64,000 nt of DNA from contig CALJPQ010000011.1 of the NCBI GenBank assembly GCA_937980645.1, positions 124,001 to 188,000 on the forward strand. The letters are read 5' to 3'. Below the pieces are notes generated by a model. It was not told the origin of the DNA and ran no database searches. It saw only the letters and a program-made list of their open reading frames with translations. Positions 16,777 through 24,909 of the stretch are shown here, piece after piece (position 1 is the stretch's first letter; the number at the start of each line of letters is the position of its first letter). The position numbers and the translations under genes were made by a program. The stretch is from an uncultured Saprospiraceae bacterium (lineage in GTDB: Bacteria > Bacteroidota > Bacteroidia > Chitinophagales > Saprospiraceae).

Positions 16777-17475
16777 TTGCCTTTGAAACTCATCATCGCC
16801 ATTGACGGACACGCCTCTTGCGGCAAGAGCACGCTGGCCAAGGCCTTAGCCAAAGCGCTGCACTACGTGTACTTAGACACCGGTGCCATGTATCGCGCCG
16901 CCACGCTTTATTTTCTGGAAAACGGGATTGACTACAACGACCCTACTGCCGTCGAGGCGGCCCTGAAGCAGATGGAGATGCACTTCGAGCGCGTCGAGGG
17001 ACAGAACCACATCTTCCTCAACGGGCGCGATGTGGAGCGTGAAATCCGCGAGTTGCGCGTCAGCGAGCACGTCAGCCAGGTGGCCGCTATCCCGGCCGTG
17101 CGGCGCGCCATGGTGGCCCTCCAGCAGGCCATGGGCAGCCGCCGGGGCATTGTGGCCGATGGGCGCGACATCGGCACCGTAGTGTTCCCCGACGCTGAGG
17201 TAAAAATCTTTCTCACCGCCGACTTAGACGTGCGCACCAGCCGGCGCCATCTGGAACTGGCCGCCAAAGGCATTGACGCCGACTGGGACGACATCCGCCG
17301 AAACCTGCAGGCACGCGACCACTTGGACTCCACGCGCGAAGACAGCCCTCTGCAAGTAGCACCCGATGCCGTGGTCATAGACAACACCCTCCTCTCGGAA
17401 GAAGAACAGCTCGAAAAAGCCCTCGCCTTAGTGCGGGACGCCCAGGAACGCCTCGCCCAGAGCAATCGCACCTGA
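16777..17475 (+). CDS. cmk: Cytidylate kinase
   Basis: CMP/dCMP kinase, transferring phosphate from ATP in pyrimidine nucleotide recycling. The P-loop is GHASCGKST, followed by YLDTGAMYRA and the central GIVADGRDIGTVVFPDAEVK block, all typical of bacterial Cmk. The frame is open to 16708, but it lacks ATG there. A near-consensus -7 element CACCTTTG at 16746-16753 lies inside the extension, so a start at TTG 16777 (232 residues, normal length) or TTG 16783 is more likely. The gene stands alone; a hairpin repeat follows its stop at once. Confidence 0.93.
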   Translation: MPLKLIIAIDGHASCGKSTLAKALAKALHYVYLDTGAMYRAATLYFLENGIDYNDPTAVEAALKQMEMHFERVEGQNHIFLNGRDVEREIRELRVSEHVSQVAAIPAVRRAMVALQQAMGSRRGIVADGRDIGTVVFPDAEVKIFLTADLDVRTSRRHLELAAKGIDADWDDIRRNLQARDHLDSTREDSPLQVAPDAVVIDNTLLSEEEQLEKALALVRDAQERLAQSNRT

Positions 17476-17479
17476 AACA

Positions 17480-17516
17480 GAGGTGTCGTCTTTGAGGAAT
17501 GAGAAGGCGACACCTC
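17480..17516 (+). repeat. 37-base hairpin repeat, full copy A
   Basis: Ends are inverted: GAGGTGTCG at the left and CGACACCTC at the right, with a stem of about 12 bases and a short purine-rich loop. It lies four bases after the cmk stop and may also act as its transcription end. Confidence 0.8.
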
Positions 17517-17599
17517 TGGGAATATCAGGTTACGCCCCGATAGATTTCGATTACCCGAAGCCCCACCCGGCAAAGGCCTTTTTGATGGAAAACTTACCG

Positions 17600-17607
17600 T
17601 ATTTTTG
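17600..17607 (+). promoter_or_regulatory. Possible -7 element TATTTTTG for the radical SAM gene
   Basis: Matches TAnnTTTG, with TTG at 17582-17584 only 15 bases upstream. It lies between the two hairpin repeats, about 113 bases before the radical SAM start. Confidence 0.35.
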
Positions 17608-17634
17608 AGCCGAAAACACAGCAGCAGGGCTATC

Positions 17635-17671
17635 GAGGTGTCGTCTTCGAGGAACGAGAAGGCGACATCTC
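17635..17671 (+). repeat. 37-base hairpin repeat, full copy B
   Basis: Same orientation as copy A, differing at a few positions (CTTCGAGGAACG against CTTTGAGGAATG, and one arm mismatch ACATCTC). The two copies bracket 118 bases without a gene. Confidence 0.8.
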
Positions 17672-17693
17672 AAAATAAAAAGATACGGGCCAA

Positions 17694-17707
17694 CCAAACA
17701 AGTTTGG
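17694..17707 (+). repeat. Dispersed repeat CCAAACAAGTTTGG, copy 3
   Basis: Identical core followed by TGGCCACA; it ends 13 bases before the radical SAM start, so it would lie in that gene's leader. Confidence 0.8.
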
Positions 17708-17720
17708 TGGCCACAAGCGT

Positions 17721-18791
17721 ATGAAAAAAACGCCCTACCTGCGCGGACGCGGTGCGCAAATCAACCCATCCTCTCCGTACGAAAAGGTCGTGCGCGACGA
17801 GCAGCCGCTCGATTGGGCGCTGCGCGAAGCCGAATGGGAAACCGATGACCTGCGCACCGAGTACCTAGAGACGCACCCCAAAACCATCCTCAACCGCGTG
17901 GAAAGCCCCGACATTCCTTCGGAGTGGAGCCTCAACCCCTACCAGGGCTGCGAGCACGGCTGCGTCTATTGCTACGCGCGCAACACGCACCCTTACTGGG
18001 GCTTCAGCGCCGGGCTGGACTTTGAGCGCAAAATCCTGGTGAAACGCAATGCCGCCGAGCTGCTCGAAGCCGCCCTCAAGAAGAAGACCTGGAAAGCCTC
18101 GCCCGTCATGTTTGCCGGCAACACCGACATTTACCAGCCGGCCGAGCGGCGCTTTCGCATCACGCGCGCCTGTCTGGAAGTGTTCTGGCGCTATCGGCAT
18201 CCGGTGGGCATCATTACCAAAAACAGCCTCATCCTGCGCGACCTCGACCTGCTGCAAGCGCTGGCCGCCGAGCGATTGGTGCACGTGGCCATCAGCCTGA
18301 CCACCCTGCAGGAAGAACTGCGGCAATTCCTCGAGCCGCGTACGGCCACGGTGGCGCAGCGCCTGCGCACCATCGAAACCCTCTCAGCCCATGGCGTACC
18401 GGTCTTCGCCATGCTGGCGCCCATCATCCCGGGCCTCAACGACGCCGAAATCCTGTCCATGGCCCAGGCCGCCGCTGAACGCGGTGCTCTGGGCTTGGGC
18501 TACACCCTCGTACGCCTCAACGGCGATGTGGCCGCCATCTTTGAAGACTGGCTGCGCAAAAACCTGCCCGATCGCGCCGACAGGGTGCTCAACAACATCC
18601 GCCAGACGCACAGCGGAAACTTGCACGACCACCGAAGCGGCACCCGCATGCGCGGCGAAGGCCCCGTGGCCGACATCATTCGCGAGCAGTTCCGACTGGC
18701 ACGGCATCGCTTTTTTGCCTCCCGGCAAATGCCGCCCTACAACTTAGACCTGCACGAACAGTATAAAAATCCGCAACTGCGGCTATTCTAA
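17721..18791 (+). CDS. PA0069-type radical SAM protein
   Basis: A 356-residue radical SAM enzyme of the SPL-like PA0069 family. The cluster-binding motif is C-EHG-C-VY-C within NPYQGCEHGCVYCYARNTH, the CX3CX2C spacing of radical SAM enzymes. The following HPYWGFSAGLDFERKILVK and the C-terminal RTHSGNLHDHRSGTRMRGEG-like block (here RQTHSGNLHDHRSGTRMRGE) are family hallmarks. The substrate is unknown; spore photoproduct lyase itself is not expected in this phylum. A dispersed repeat lies directly before its start. The stop overlaps the end of the leftward candidate RNA terminator. Confidence 0.9.
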   Translation: MKKTPYLRGRGAQINPSSPYEKVVRDEQPLDWALREAEWETDDLRTEYLETHPKTILNRVESPDIPSEWSLNPYQGCEHGCVYCYARNTHPYWGFSAGLDFERKILVKRNAAELLEAALKKKTWKASPVMFAGNTDIYQPAERRFRITRACLEVFWRYRHPVGIITKNSLILRDLDLLQALAAERLVHVAISLTTLQEELRQFLEPRTATVAQRLRTIETLSAHGVPVFAMLAPIIPGLNDAEILSMAQAAAERGALGLGYTLVRLNGDVAAIFEDWLRKNLPDRADRVLNNIRQTHSGNLHDHRSGTRMRGEGPVADIIREQFRLARHRFFASRQMPPYNLDLHEQYKNPQLRLF

Positions 18792-19041
18792 AAGAAAAAG
18801 CCCCACACCGCGAGCCTGACCGGAGGGGGCTGACCATGAGATTATAACGGCGCACCGCCGCCTTGACGCAGGAACTCCACTTGGGGCATAACCTCGGAGT
18901 GGCGAATGCGACCTGGTACGGGTCGTAAGAGCGGATTAAAGGTGTAAGAAAATGTACTTTGGAATCGGAAAACGGCGGTTGGGAAAGAGGGAGGGCAAAA
19001 CCAAAAAAATGAAGGATTAGGAAGAATAGGGCTCGAAAGCA
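18790..19041 (-). ncRNA. Candidate non-coding RNA of about 250 nt
   Basis: A leftward transcription unit is suggested by a near-perfect Bacteroidota promoter (19047-19076) and an intrinsic terminator at its far end. The terminator is AGCCCC/GGGGCT (18799-18831) followed on the minus strand by TTTTTCTTTT. Inside are hairpins CGACC/GGUCG, ACUCC/GGAGU and CGGCG/CGCCG. A 66-codon GTG-initiated frame spans it, and a 15-codon ATG frame (MPQVEFLRQGGGAPL) lies near its 3' part; neither resembles a known protein. I compared it with what I know of RNase P RNA, tmRNA and SRP RNA and saw no diagnostic core; 6S RNA cannot be excluded. This accounts for the 390-base gap between the radical SAM and carbonic anhydrase genes. 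Confidence 0.42.
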
Positions 19042-19046
19042 CGGCA

Positions 19047-19076
19047 CAAAGGTACGCGGCAATTGGAAAGAAACAA
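19047..19076 (-). promoter_or_regulatory. Promoter TTG-N19-TACCTTTG of the candidate RNA
   Basis: On the minus strand TTG (19074-19076) is separated by exactly 19 bases from TACCTTTG (19047-19054). This is the best consensus promoter I found in the window, and no convincing gene lies downstream of it. Confidence 0.65.
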
Positions 19077-19164
19077 CGTTTCGGCGAAAAAAACTAAGGG
19101 TAGCCGGTGTGTGGAAGATCAAACCACGAAGGCTTTGGGGCAGCAAGCGCCTCGTGCCATTCGC

Positions 19165-19178
19165 CCAAACAAGTTTGG
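19165..19178 (+). repeat. Dispersed repeat CCAAACAAGTTTGG, copy 4
   Basis: Identical core within a longer GCCC...GGGC symmetry, followed by GCGCTATT. It ends four bases before the carbonic anhydrase stop codon. Confidence 0.8.
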
Positions 19179-19181
19179 GCG

Positions 19182-19694
19182 CTATTGGAACCAGCTGGCG
19201 TAGAACACGTAGTTGTTGGCGATGCGCTGGATCTGGCCCTGGAAGAGTTCGGGCGTGAGGTCTTTGACGCGCCGGGCGGGCACGCCGGCATAGACGCCAT
19301 TGGCCTGGCAGACGGTGTTTTCCAATACGACGGCGCCGGCGGCGATGAGGCAGTTTTCTTCTACCACAGCCTGGTCCATGATGATGGCGCCCATGCCTAC
19401 AAGGACGTTGTCGTGCAGGGTACAGCCGTGCACGATGGCGCGGTGGCCGATACTGACGTTGTTGCCTATGGTGGTGCCGCACTTCTGGTAAGTACCGTGC
19501 AGGATGGCGCCGTCCTGGATGTTGACCTTGTTGCCCATGCGGATGAAGTTGACGTCGCCGCGCACGACGGCCTGAAACCACACGGAGCAGTCGTCGCCCA
19601 TGACCACATCGCCGATGATGGTAGCGTTTTCGGCCAGGAAGCAGTTCTGGCCAAATTGGGGCTGGATGCCGCGACAGGGAAGGATGAGGGCCAT
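19182..19694 (-). CDS. Gamma-carbonic-anhydrase-family hexapeptide protein
   Basis: A 170-residue left-handed beta-helix protein of the gamma-CA/YrdA family. Hexapeptide turns run through most of the chain (ATIIGDVVMGDDCSVWF, VNIQDGAILHGT). The zinc-ligand histidines are in ILHGT and in SIGHRAIVHGC, and the conserved PARRVKDLTPE block is near the C-terminus. It may hydrate CO2, though many members have no measured activity. It lies alone on the minus strand with AT-rich sequence upstream holding TACCTTTT-like elements. Confidence 0.92.
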   Translation of the reverse strand: MALILPCRGIQPQFGQNCFLAENATIIGDVVMGDDCSVWFQAVVRGDVNFIRMGNKVNIQDGAILHGTYQKCGTTIGNNVSIGHRAIVHGCTLHDNVLVGMGAIIMDQAVVEENCLIAAGAVVLENTVCQANGVYAGVPARRVKDLTPELFQGQIQRIANNYVFYASWFQ

Positions 19695-19816
19695 AGTGCT
19701 GTGTGGGTAGTGAAGTGTGAAAAGTAGGGGGCTTTCCCTGTTTCGTAAAAAAGGTATTTGCCGAGCCTTTTCGGTTTTCTTACAGAAAAAGCCCGGCGTG
19801 CCTGAAAGGTACGGGT

Positions 19817-20995
19817 TTATACGCGCTCGATGACGATGGCGGTAGCGCCGCCGCCGCCGTTGCAGATGGCGGCCAAGCCCAAGGTGGCGTCTTTTTGGCG
19901 CAAGACATTGTTGAGTGTCGTTACGATGCGCGCCCCAGAGGCTCCGAGCGGGTGGCCCAGCGATACGGCGCCGCCGAAGACGTTGATTTGAGCATGAGGG
20001 ACGCCCAGCAGCCGCTCGAAGGCTAAGGCTACGACGGCAAAGGCTTCGTTGACCTCAAAAAAGTCAATGTCCGATTTTTCGACGCCGGCCATTTGCATCG
20101 CTTTAGGCGCGGCTAAGGTGGGGGTGGTGGTAAACCACTCTGGCTCTTGTTCGGCATCGGCGAAGCCGCGGATTTTAGCCAGTGGCGTCAGTCCGTACTC
20201 ATCCACGGCTTTAGCGCTGGCCAGGATGAGTGCGGCAGCGCCGTCGTTGATGGTGCTGGCGTTGGCGGCCGTTACGGTGCCATCGGGCGTAAAGGCGGGG
20301 CGCAGAGACGGGATTTTATCGAAGCTGACCTTTTTGTACTCTTCATCTTCGGTAACGAGCATCGGGTCGCCTTTGCGCTGAGGTACAGCCACAGGTACGA
20401 TTTCTTCTTTAAAAAAGCCGGCCTCAGCGGCGGCAGCGGCGCGTTTGTAGGAGTCAATGGCGAAGGCGTCCTGGTCTTCGCGGCTGATGCCGTATTTGGC
20501 TGCGGTGGCGTCGCCGCATACGCCCATGGCTTTTTGGTTATAGACGTCGGTCAGGCCGTCTTTGGCTAAGCCGTCAATGATTTCGCCATGGCCGTACTTG
20601 TAGCCCCAACGGGCATTGGGGATGTAGTAGGGTATCTGGGACATGTTTTCCATGCCGCCGGCTACGACGATGTCGTTGTGGCCCAGCATGATACTTTGGG
20701 CGCCGAGGGTGATGGCTTTCATGCCGGAAGCGCACACCTTGTTTATGGTGGTGCAAGGCACATTGGCCGGCAGGCCGGCAAAGACGGCCGCCTGGCGGGC
20801 CGGGGCCTGGCCGAGGTTGGCACTGACGACGTTGCCCATGAGCACTTCGCTGACCCATTCGGGGCGTACGCCCGCCTTTTCTAAGGCGCCTTTGATGGCG
20901 GCGGCGCCCAATTGTGTGGCGCTGACGCCGGCTAACGAGCCGCCAAAACTGCCTATCGGCGTGCGTACGGCGGCAACGATGAAGACTTCTTTCAT
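19817..20995 (-). CDS. Acetyl-CoA C-acyltransferase (thiolase)
   Basis: A 392-residue thiolase. The nucleophile is Cys88 in NKVCASGMKAI; HPLGASGAR and CNGGGGATA give the catalytic histidine and second cysteine. It condenses two acetyl-CoA to acetoacetyl-CoA or runs the last step of beta-oxidation; direction is not decided by sequence. The frame extends 39 codons upstream to 21112, but ATG at 20995 opens the conserved MKEVFIVAAVRTPIGSFGG. A TACCTTCG element about 40 bases before that start supports it. It stands alone, divergent from the cbb3 oxidase cluster. Confidence 0.95.
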   Translation of the reverse strand: MKEVFIVAAVRTPIGSFGGSLAGVSATQLGAAAIKGALEKAGVRPEWVSEVLMGNVVSANLGQAPARQAAVFAGLPANVPCTTINKVCASGMKAITLGAQSIMLGHNDIVVAGGMENMSQIPYYIPNARWGYKYGHGEIIDGLAKDGLTDVYNQKAMGVCGDATAAKYGISREDQDAFAIDSYKRAAAAAEAGFFKEEIVPVAVPQRKGDPMLVTEDEEYKKVSFDKIPSLRPAFTPDGTVTAANASTINDGAAALILASAKAVDEYGLTPLAKIRGFADAEQEPEWFTTTPTLAAPKAMQMAGVEKSDIDFFEVNEAFAVVALAFERLLGVPHAQINVFGGAVSLGHPLGASGARIVTTLNNVLRQKDATLGLAAICNGGGGATAIVIERV

Positions 20996-21190
20996 GCTGA
21001 AACGGAGATTTGAATGCAGGTTGGAAACGGCGGCGAAGGTACGGCTTGACCCGAACATCAGGGGTTTGCGCATCCTGCAAAAGCCCGGAAGTACGGCTTT
21101 GAGTAATGTCATTCACAGCTTTGACGGCAGTCATCCGACCGCCACGGCGTCCAGGCCGACCTTGCACCCGATTTCGAGAGTCAGATCGCT

Positions 21191-21439
21191 ATGGAAGTCA
21201 TTTTCGTCCTCATTCTCATCAGCTTAGCCGTGGCTGCAGGCTTTTTAATGGCCTATTTCTGGGCTATGCGCGCCGGTCAATACGACGACGATTACACCCC
21301 GGCAGTGCGCATGCTTTTCGACGATGAGCTGATTGAAAAAAGAGGCGAGGCGAGCAGCGATAGCGCCTCTGCGCCCGAAGGCGAGAGGGAGAAAACTGCC
21401 ACAGTATCCGTAAACGAACATCCGCAACGAATATCCTGA
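21191..21439 (+). CDS. ccoS: cbb3 oxidase maturation protein CcoS
   Basis: An 82-residue small membrane protein with one N-terminal helix (VIFVLILISLAVAAGFLMAYF) and the family hallmark FWAMRAGQYDDDYTPAVRML. CcoS is needed for cofactor insertion into the cbb3 oxidase. It is the first gene of the cluster and ends six bases before ccoNO. The copper ATPase gene ccoI, which often precedes ccoS, is not present here. Confidence 0.93.
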   Translation: MEVIFVLILISLAVAAGFLMAYFWAMRAGQYDDDYTPAVRMLFDDELIEKRGEASSDSASAPEGEREKTATVSVNEHPQRIS

Positions 21440-21444
21440 AGGTT

Positions 21445-23583
21445 ATGAGCCGCATTGAACAATTTCATTACGACAACCGCATTGTGCGAGCCTTTGGCAT
21501 CGCATCGTTTGTCTTCGCGCTAGTCGGTATGCTGGTAGGGCTGATTCTGGCCTTTCAGCTCATTTTTCCCGACTTGAACCTGAGCCAGTACGGTATTCCG
21601 TACACGTCCTTCGGACGCCTGCGCCCACTGCACACCAATGCGGTGATTTTTGCCTTTATCGGCAATGGCATTTTTATGGGCGTCTATTACTCGCTGCAGC
21701 GCCTGCTGAAGACTCGAATGTTTAGCGACACACTGTCGTGGATCCATTTCTGGGGCTGGCAGGTGGTCATCTTGCTGGCGGCTGTGTCGCTGCCAGCGGG
21801 TCTGACGACGAGCAGTGAGTACGCTGAGTTGATCTGGCCGATTGACATCCTCATCACGCTGGTGTGGGTGGTGTTCGGTATCAACATGTTCGGCACCATC
21901 CTGAAGCGCCGCGAAAACCACCTGTACGTCGCTATCTGGTTCTATATTGCGACGTGGGTAACGGTAGCGGTGCTGCACATTGTGCGCAGCTTCGAGCTAC
22001 CATATTCGCTGTTTGGCAGTTATCCGCTGTTTGTGGGGGTACAAGATGCACTGGTGCAGTGGTGGTACGGCCACAATGCCGTGGCATTTTTCCTGACGAC
22101 GCCCTATTTGGGCATCATGTACTACTTCCTGCCGAAGGCGGCCAATCGCCCGGTATATTCGTATCGGCTCTCGATTATTCACTTTTGGGCGCTGATTTTC
22201 ATTTATATCTGGGCCGGACCGCACCACCTGCTGTACTCGGCGATGCCGGACTGGGTGCAGTCGCTGGGTACGGTGTTTTCCGTGATGCTGATTGCGCCGT
22301 CGTGGGGTGGTATGCTCAACGGCCTGCTGACGCTGCGCGGCGCCTGGGACCGCGTGCGTCAGGATCCGGTGCTGAAGTTTTTTGTTGTGGCCGTTACGGC
22401 TTATGGTATGGCTACGTTTGAAGGTCCGATGTTATCGGTCAAGACGGTGAATGCCATCAGCCACTTTACGGACTGGACGATTGCACACGTACACGTGGGC
22501 GCGCTGGGCTGGAACGGCTTCCTGACCTTCGGCGTGCTGTACTGGCTGTGGCCGCGCATGTACAAGACGCAACTGTACTCGGTTAAGCTGGCCAACGTCC
22601 ATTTCTGGATGGGTACGCTGGGTATCCTGTTCTACGCCATACCGATGTACTGGTCGGGCTGGACGCAAAGCCTGATGTGGAAAGAGTTCACGCCGTTTGG
22701 CACGCTGGCCTGGGGCAACTTCTTAGATACCGTGTTCCAGATCATGCCGATGTACGCCATTCGCGCCTTTGGCGGCACGTTGTTCTTTGTGAGCGTGTGC
22801 ATTGGAGTGTACAACCTCTATAAGACGGCTGCACAGGGTTCCTTTGTGGCTAACGAAGCGGCAGAAGCACCCGCACGTCAGCCCTTAGTAGAGCCGGCCG
22901 GTCAGTACTGGCACAAATGGATTGAGGGCCGTCCGATGCAGATGTTGCTGTGGAGCACGATCCTGATTTCTATCGGCGGTATTGTTCAAATTGTTCCGAT
23001 GGTCTTTGTCGAAAGCCAGGTGCCGAAGATTTCGACGGTTAAGCCTTACACGCCGTTGGAGTTGGAGGGCCGCGACATCTACATTCGCGAGGGTTGCGTA
23101 GGCTGCCATTCGCAGATGATCCGCCCCTTCCGCAGCGAAACGGAGCGCTACGGCGAATACTCCAAGTCGGGTGAATACATCTACGATCGTCCGTTCTTGT
23201 GGGGCAGCAAGCGCACGGGTCCGGACCTGCACCGCGAGGGCGGCAAGTATCCCGACCGCTGGCACTACGACCACATGATTGACCCGCGCACCATGTCGCC
23301 AGGCTCCATCATGCCGCAGTATCCGTTCCTGGCCGACAACGAATTAGACCTGAGCCAGCTGCCGGCGAAAATCGCCACTTTGCGCGCACTGGGCACACCC
23401 TATCCGAAGGGCTTTGAAAAACGCGCCATCGCCGACGCCGAAGCGCAAGCCCGGCAAATTGCCGCCAAATTGCGCTCGGAGGGCGTCAAGGAGGAGGGCT
23501 TGGAAAAGAAAGAAATCGTCGCACTCATTGCGTACTTGCAGCGCTTAGGCACCGACATCAAAGTGAAGAGCGAGGAGCAGTAA
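21445..23583 (+). CDS. ccoNO: cbb3-type cytochrome c oxidase, fused subunits I and II
   Basis: A 712-residue fusion of CcoN (catalytic heme-copper subunit) and CcoO (monoheme cytochrome c). The first 480 residues hold about 12 helices with heme and copper histidines, for example RPLHTNAVIFAF, WWYGHNAVAFFL, GPHHLLYSA and HFTDWTIAHVHVG. The C-terminal part has one helix followed by a c-type heme site CVGCH (551-555) and MPQYPFL with a likely axial methionine. It reduces oxygen to water and conserves energy at low oxygen. The N-O fusion is usual in Bacteroidota. It is followed by ccoQ. Confidence 0.97.
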   Translation: MSRIEQFHYDNRIVRAFGIASFVFALVGMLVGLILAFQLIFPDLNLSQYGIPYTSFGRLRPLHTNAVIFAFIGNGIFMGVYYSLQRLLKTRMFSDTLSWIHFWGWQVVILLAAVSLPAGLTTSSEYAELIWPIDILITLVWVVFGINMFGTILKRRENHLYVAIWFYIATWVTVAVLHIVRSFELPYSLFGSYPLFVGVQDALVQWWYGHNAVAFFLTTPYLGIMYYFLPKAANRPVYSYRLSIIHFWALIFIYIWAGPHHLLYSAMPDWVQSLGTVFSVMLIAPSWGGMLNGLLTLRGAWDRVRQDPVLKFFVVAVTAYGMATFEGPMLSVKTVNAISHFTDWTIAHVHVGALGWNGFLTFGVLYWLWPRMYKTQLYSVKLANVHFWMGTLGILFYAIPMYWSGWTQSLMWKEFTPFGTLAWGNFLDTVFQIMPMYAIRAFGGTLFFVSVCIGVYNLYKTAAQGSFVANEAAEAPARQPLVEPAGQYWHKWIEGRPMQMLLWSTILISIGGIVQIVPMVFVESQVPKISTVKPYTPLELEGRDIYIREGCVGCHSQMIRPFRSETERYGEYSKSGEYIYDRPFLWGSKRTGPDLHREGGKYPDRWHYDHMIDPRTMSPGSIMPQYPFLADNELDLSQLPAKIATLRALGTPYPKGFEKRAIADAEAQARQIAAKLRSEGVKEEGLEKKEIVALIAYLQRLGTDIKVKSEEQ

Positions 23584-23661
23584 CCATAAATGCCTGCCGG
23601 GTGCGGCTTGGCCGCGCCCGGCTCGGCCCATTTGTCCACATTTTTCTTCCACATTGTTGCC

Positions 23662-23820
23662 ATGTACAAATACCTGCTTCAATCGGTCGAGGATGTCAAC
23701 TGGTTTGGCATCACCGCTTTGCTGATTTTCTTCGGCGTTTTTTGCGCCGTCTTGGTCCGCGTATTTTTCACGAAGAAGAGCACGTGGGAGGCCAAAGCCC
23801 GCATTCCGCTGGAGGACTGA
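23662..23820 (+). CDS. ccoQ: cbb3 oxidase subunit CcoQ
   Basis: A 52-residue single-helix protein (MYKYLLQSVEDVNWFGITAL ... VRVFFTKKSTWEAKARIPLED). The short C-terminal tail ending in IPLED and its place between ccoNO and ccoP identify it. It probably stabilises the oxidase complex. The frame is open from 23590, but ATG at 23662 gives the family-like length. Confidence 0.85.
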   Translation: MYKYLLQSVEDVNWFGITALLIFFGVFCAVLVRVFFTKKSTWEAKARIPLED

Positions 23821-23855
23821 TTTTTTTCAAAAACGATTGCTGACTTTATCATAAA

Positions 23856-24821
23856 ATGTACATCAACATGAAACCCGTTCGCAATATCCTGCTCTTGATA
23901 TTGATGGCCCTTGCCGAGCACGGCTGGAGTCAGGCTGTAGAAAGCGCCGCCGCTACGCCCGGTCAAGCGCTGTTTCCCAACATCATGACGATGGTGCTGG
24001 TGGCTACGGCAGCAATACTTTTTATTGTGGCCATGATTTACGTGGTGCGCGTGAACCAGTTTCTGTACAAGCGCGTGCTGGAATTGGAGGCTGCCAAAGC
24101 GGGCATTACTCTGCCGAAAGAGGCTGCCGAGGCAGTAGCGGCTAAGGTTCAGGAGAGTTTCTGGACGCGCATGCGCAAGAAGTACTGGGAAGACCCTGTA
24201 CCCATTGAGCGCGAGGCCGAGATTATGTTCCACCACGACTTTGACGGCATTCGCGAGTTGGACAACCGCTTGCCACCGTGGTGGGTCAACCTGTTTATCA
24301 TCACTGTGGTGTGGTCGGCCATTTACATGTTCTATTACCACTGGGGCGGTGGCGGCCCGTCGTCCATAGATGAGTACAACCAGGAGGTGGAGCGGGCGAA
24401 GAAAGAAATCGCTATTGCCATGGCAGGTGCGGCGAATGCCGTAGACGAGAGCAGTGTGCAAGCCCTTACCGAAAGCGCTGCTTTAGCCGAAGGTGAGCTG
24501 ATTTTCAAAAACCTCTGTGCTGCCTGCCATGGCCAGCTGGGCGAAGGCGGTGTAGGTCCTAACCTCACAGACGACTACTGGCTGCACGGTGGCGGTATCA
24601 AGAACATTTTCAAAGTAGTCAAATACGGTGTGCCCGAAAAAGGCATGATCTCGTGGCAAAGCCAGCTGACGCCGTCCGACATACAAAAAGTGGCTTCCTA
24701 TATTCTGACGCTGCACGGCACCAACCCGCCCAACGGCAAGGAGCCGCAAGGTGAAGTGTGGAAAGAAGAGCCTCAGGAGGCTACAAGTGAAACCGGCCCA
24801 AGCACAGGAAGTATCAACTAA
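23856..24821 (+). CDS. ccoP: cbb3 oxidase subunit CcoP (monoheme c-type cytochrome)
   Basis: A 321-residue membrane-bound cytochrome c. An N-terminal signal-like segment, a helix near 45-65, the CcoP N-terminal element IREYDNxLP-like (here GIRELDNRLPPWWVNLF) with a further helix, and then a c-type heme site CAACH (221-225). Proteobacterial CcoP usually carries two hemes; a single site is visible here, as in many Bacteroidota. It passes electrons to CcoO/CcoN. An ATG four codons downstream is an alternative start. Confidence 0.95.
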   Translation: MYINMKPVRNILLLILMALAEHGWSQAVESAAATPGQALFPNIMTMVLVATAAILFIVAMIYVVRVNQFLYKRVLELEAAKAGITLPKEAAEAVAAKVQESFWTRMRKKYWEDPVPIEREAEIMFHHDFDGIRELDNRLPPWWVNLFIITVVWSAIYMFYYHWGGGGPSSIDEYNQEVERAKKEIAIAMAGAANAVDESSVQALTESAALAEGELIFKNLCAACHGQLGEGGVGPNLTDDYWLHGGGIKNIFKVVKYGVPEKGMISWQSQLTPSDIQKVASYILTLHGTNPPNGKEPQGEVWKEEPQEATSETGPSTGSIN

Positions 24822-24909
24822 TGCCTGACGGCCTGGCCGGGTGGCCGATGCGTCTTCTCGGCCAGACACCAGCATTTGGTCGCCATTCTACATAAAACAG
24901 GCTTAAGCC

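Noticed and set aside
15553-16812. 419-codon open frame on the minus strand
   Set aside because: Lies opposite the sigma-linked barrel gene and the cmk leader; its residues are low-complexity and it has no recognisable domain.
18842-19042. 66-codon GTG-started frame within the candidate RNA
   Set aside because: Its start coincides with the predicted transcription start, leaving no leader; no homology is recognised. Kept only as a note under the RNA.
18676-19581. 301-codon frame on the minus strand crossing the candidate RNA
   Set aside because: It overlaps both the carbonic anhydrase gene and the radical SAM gene out of frame and has Arg/His-rich shadow composition.
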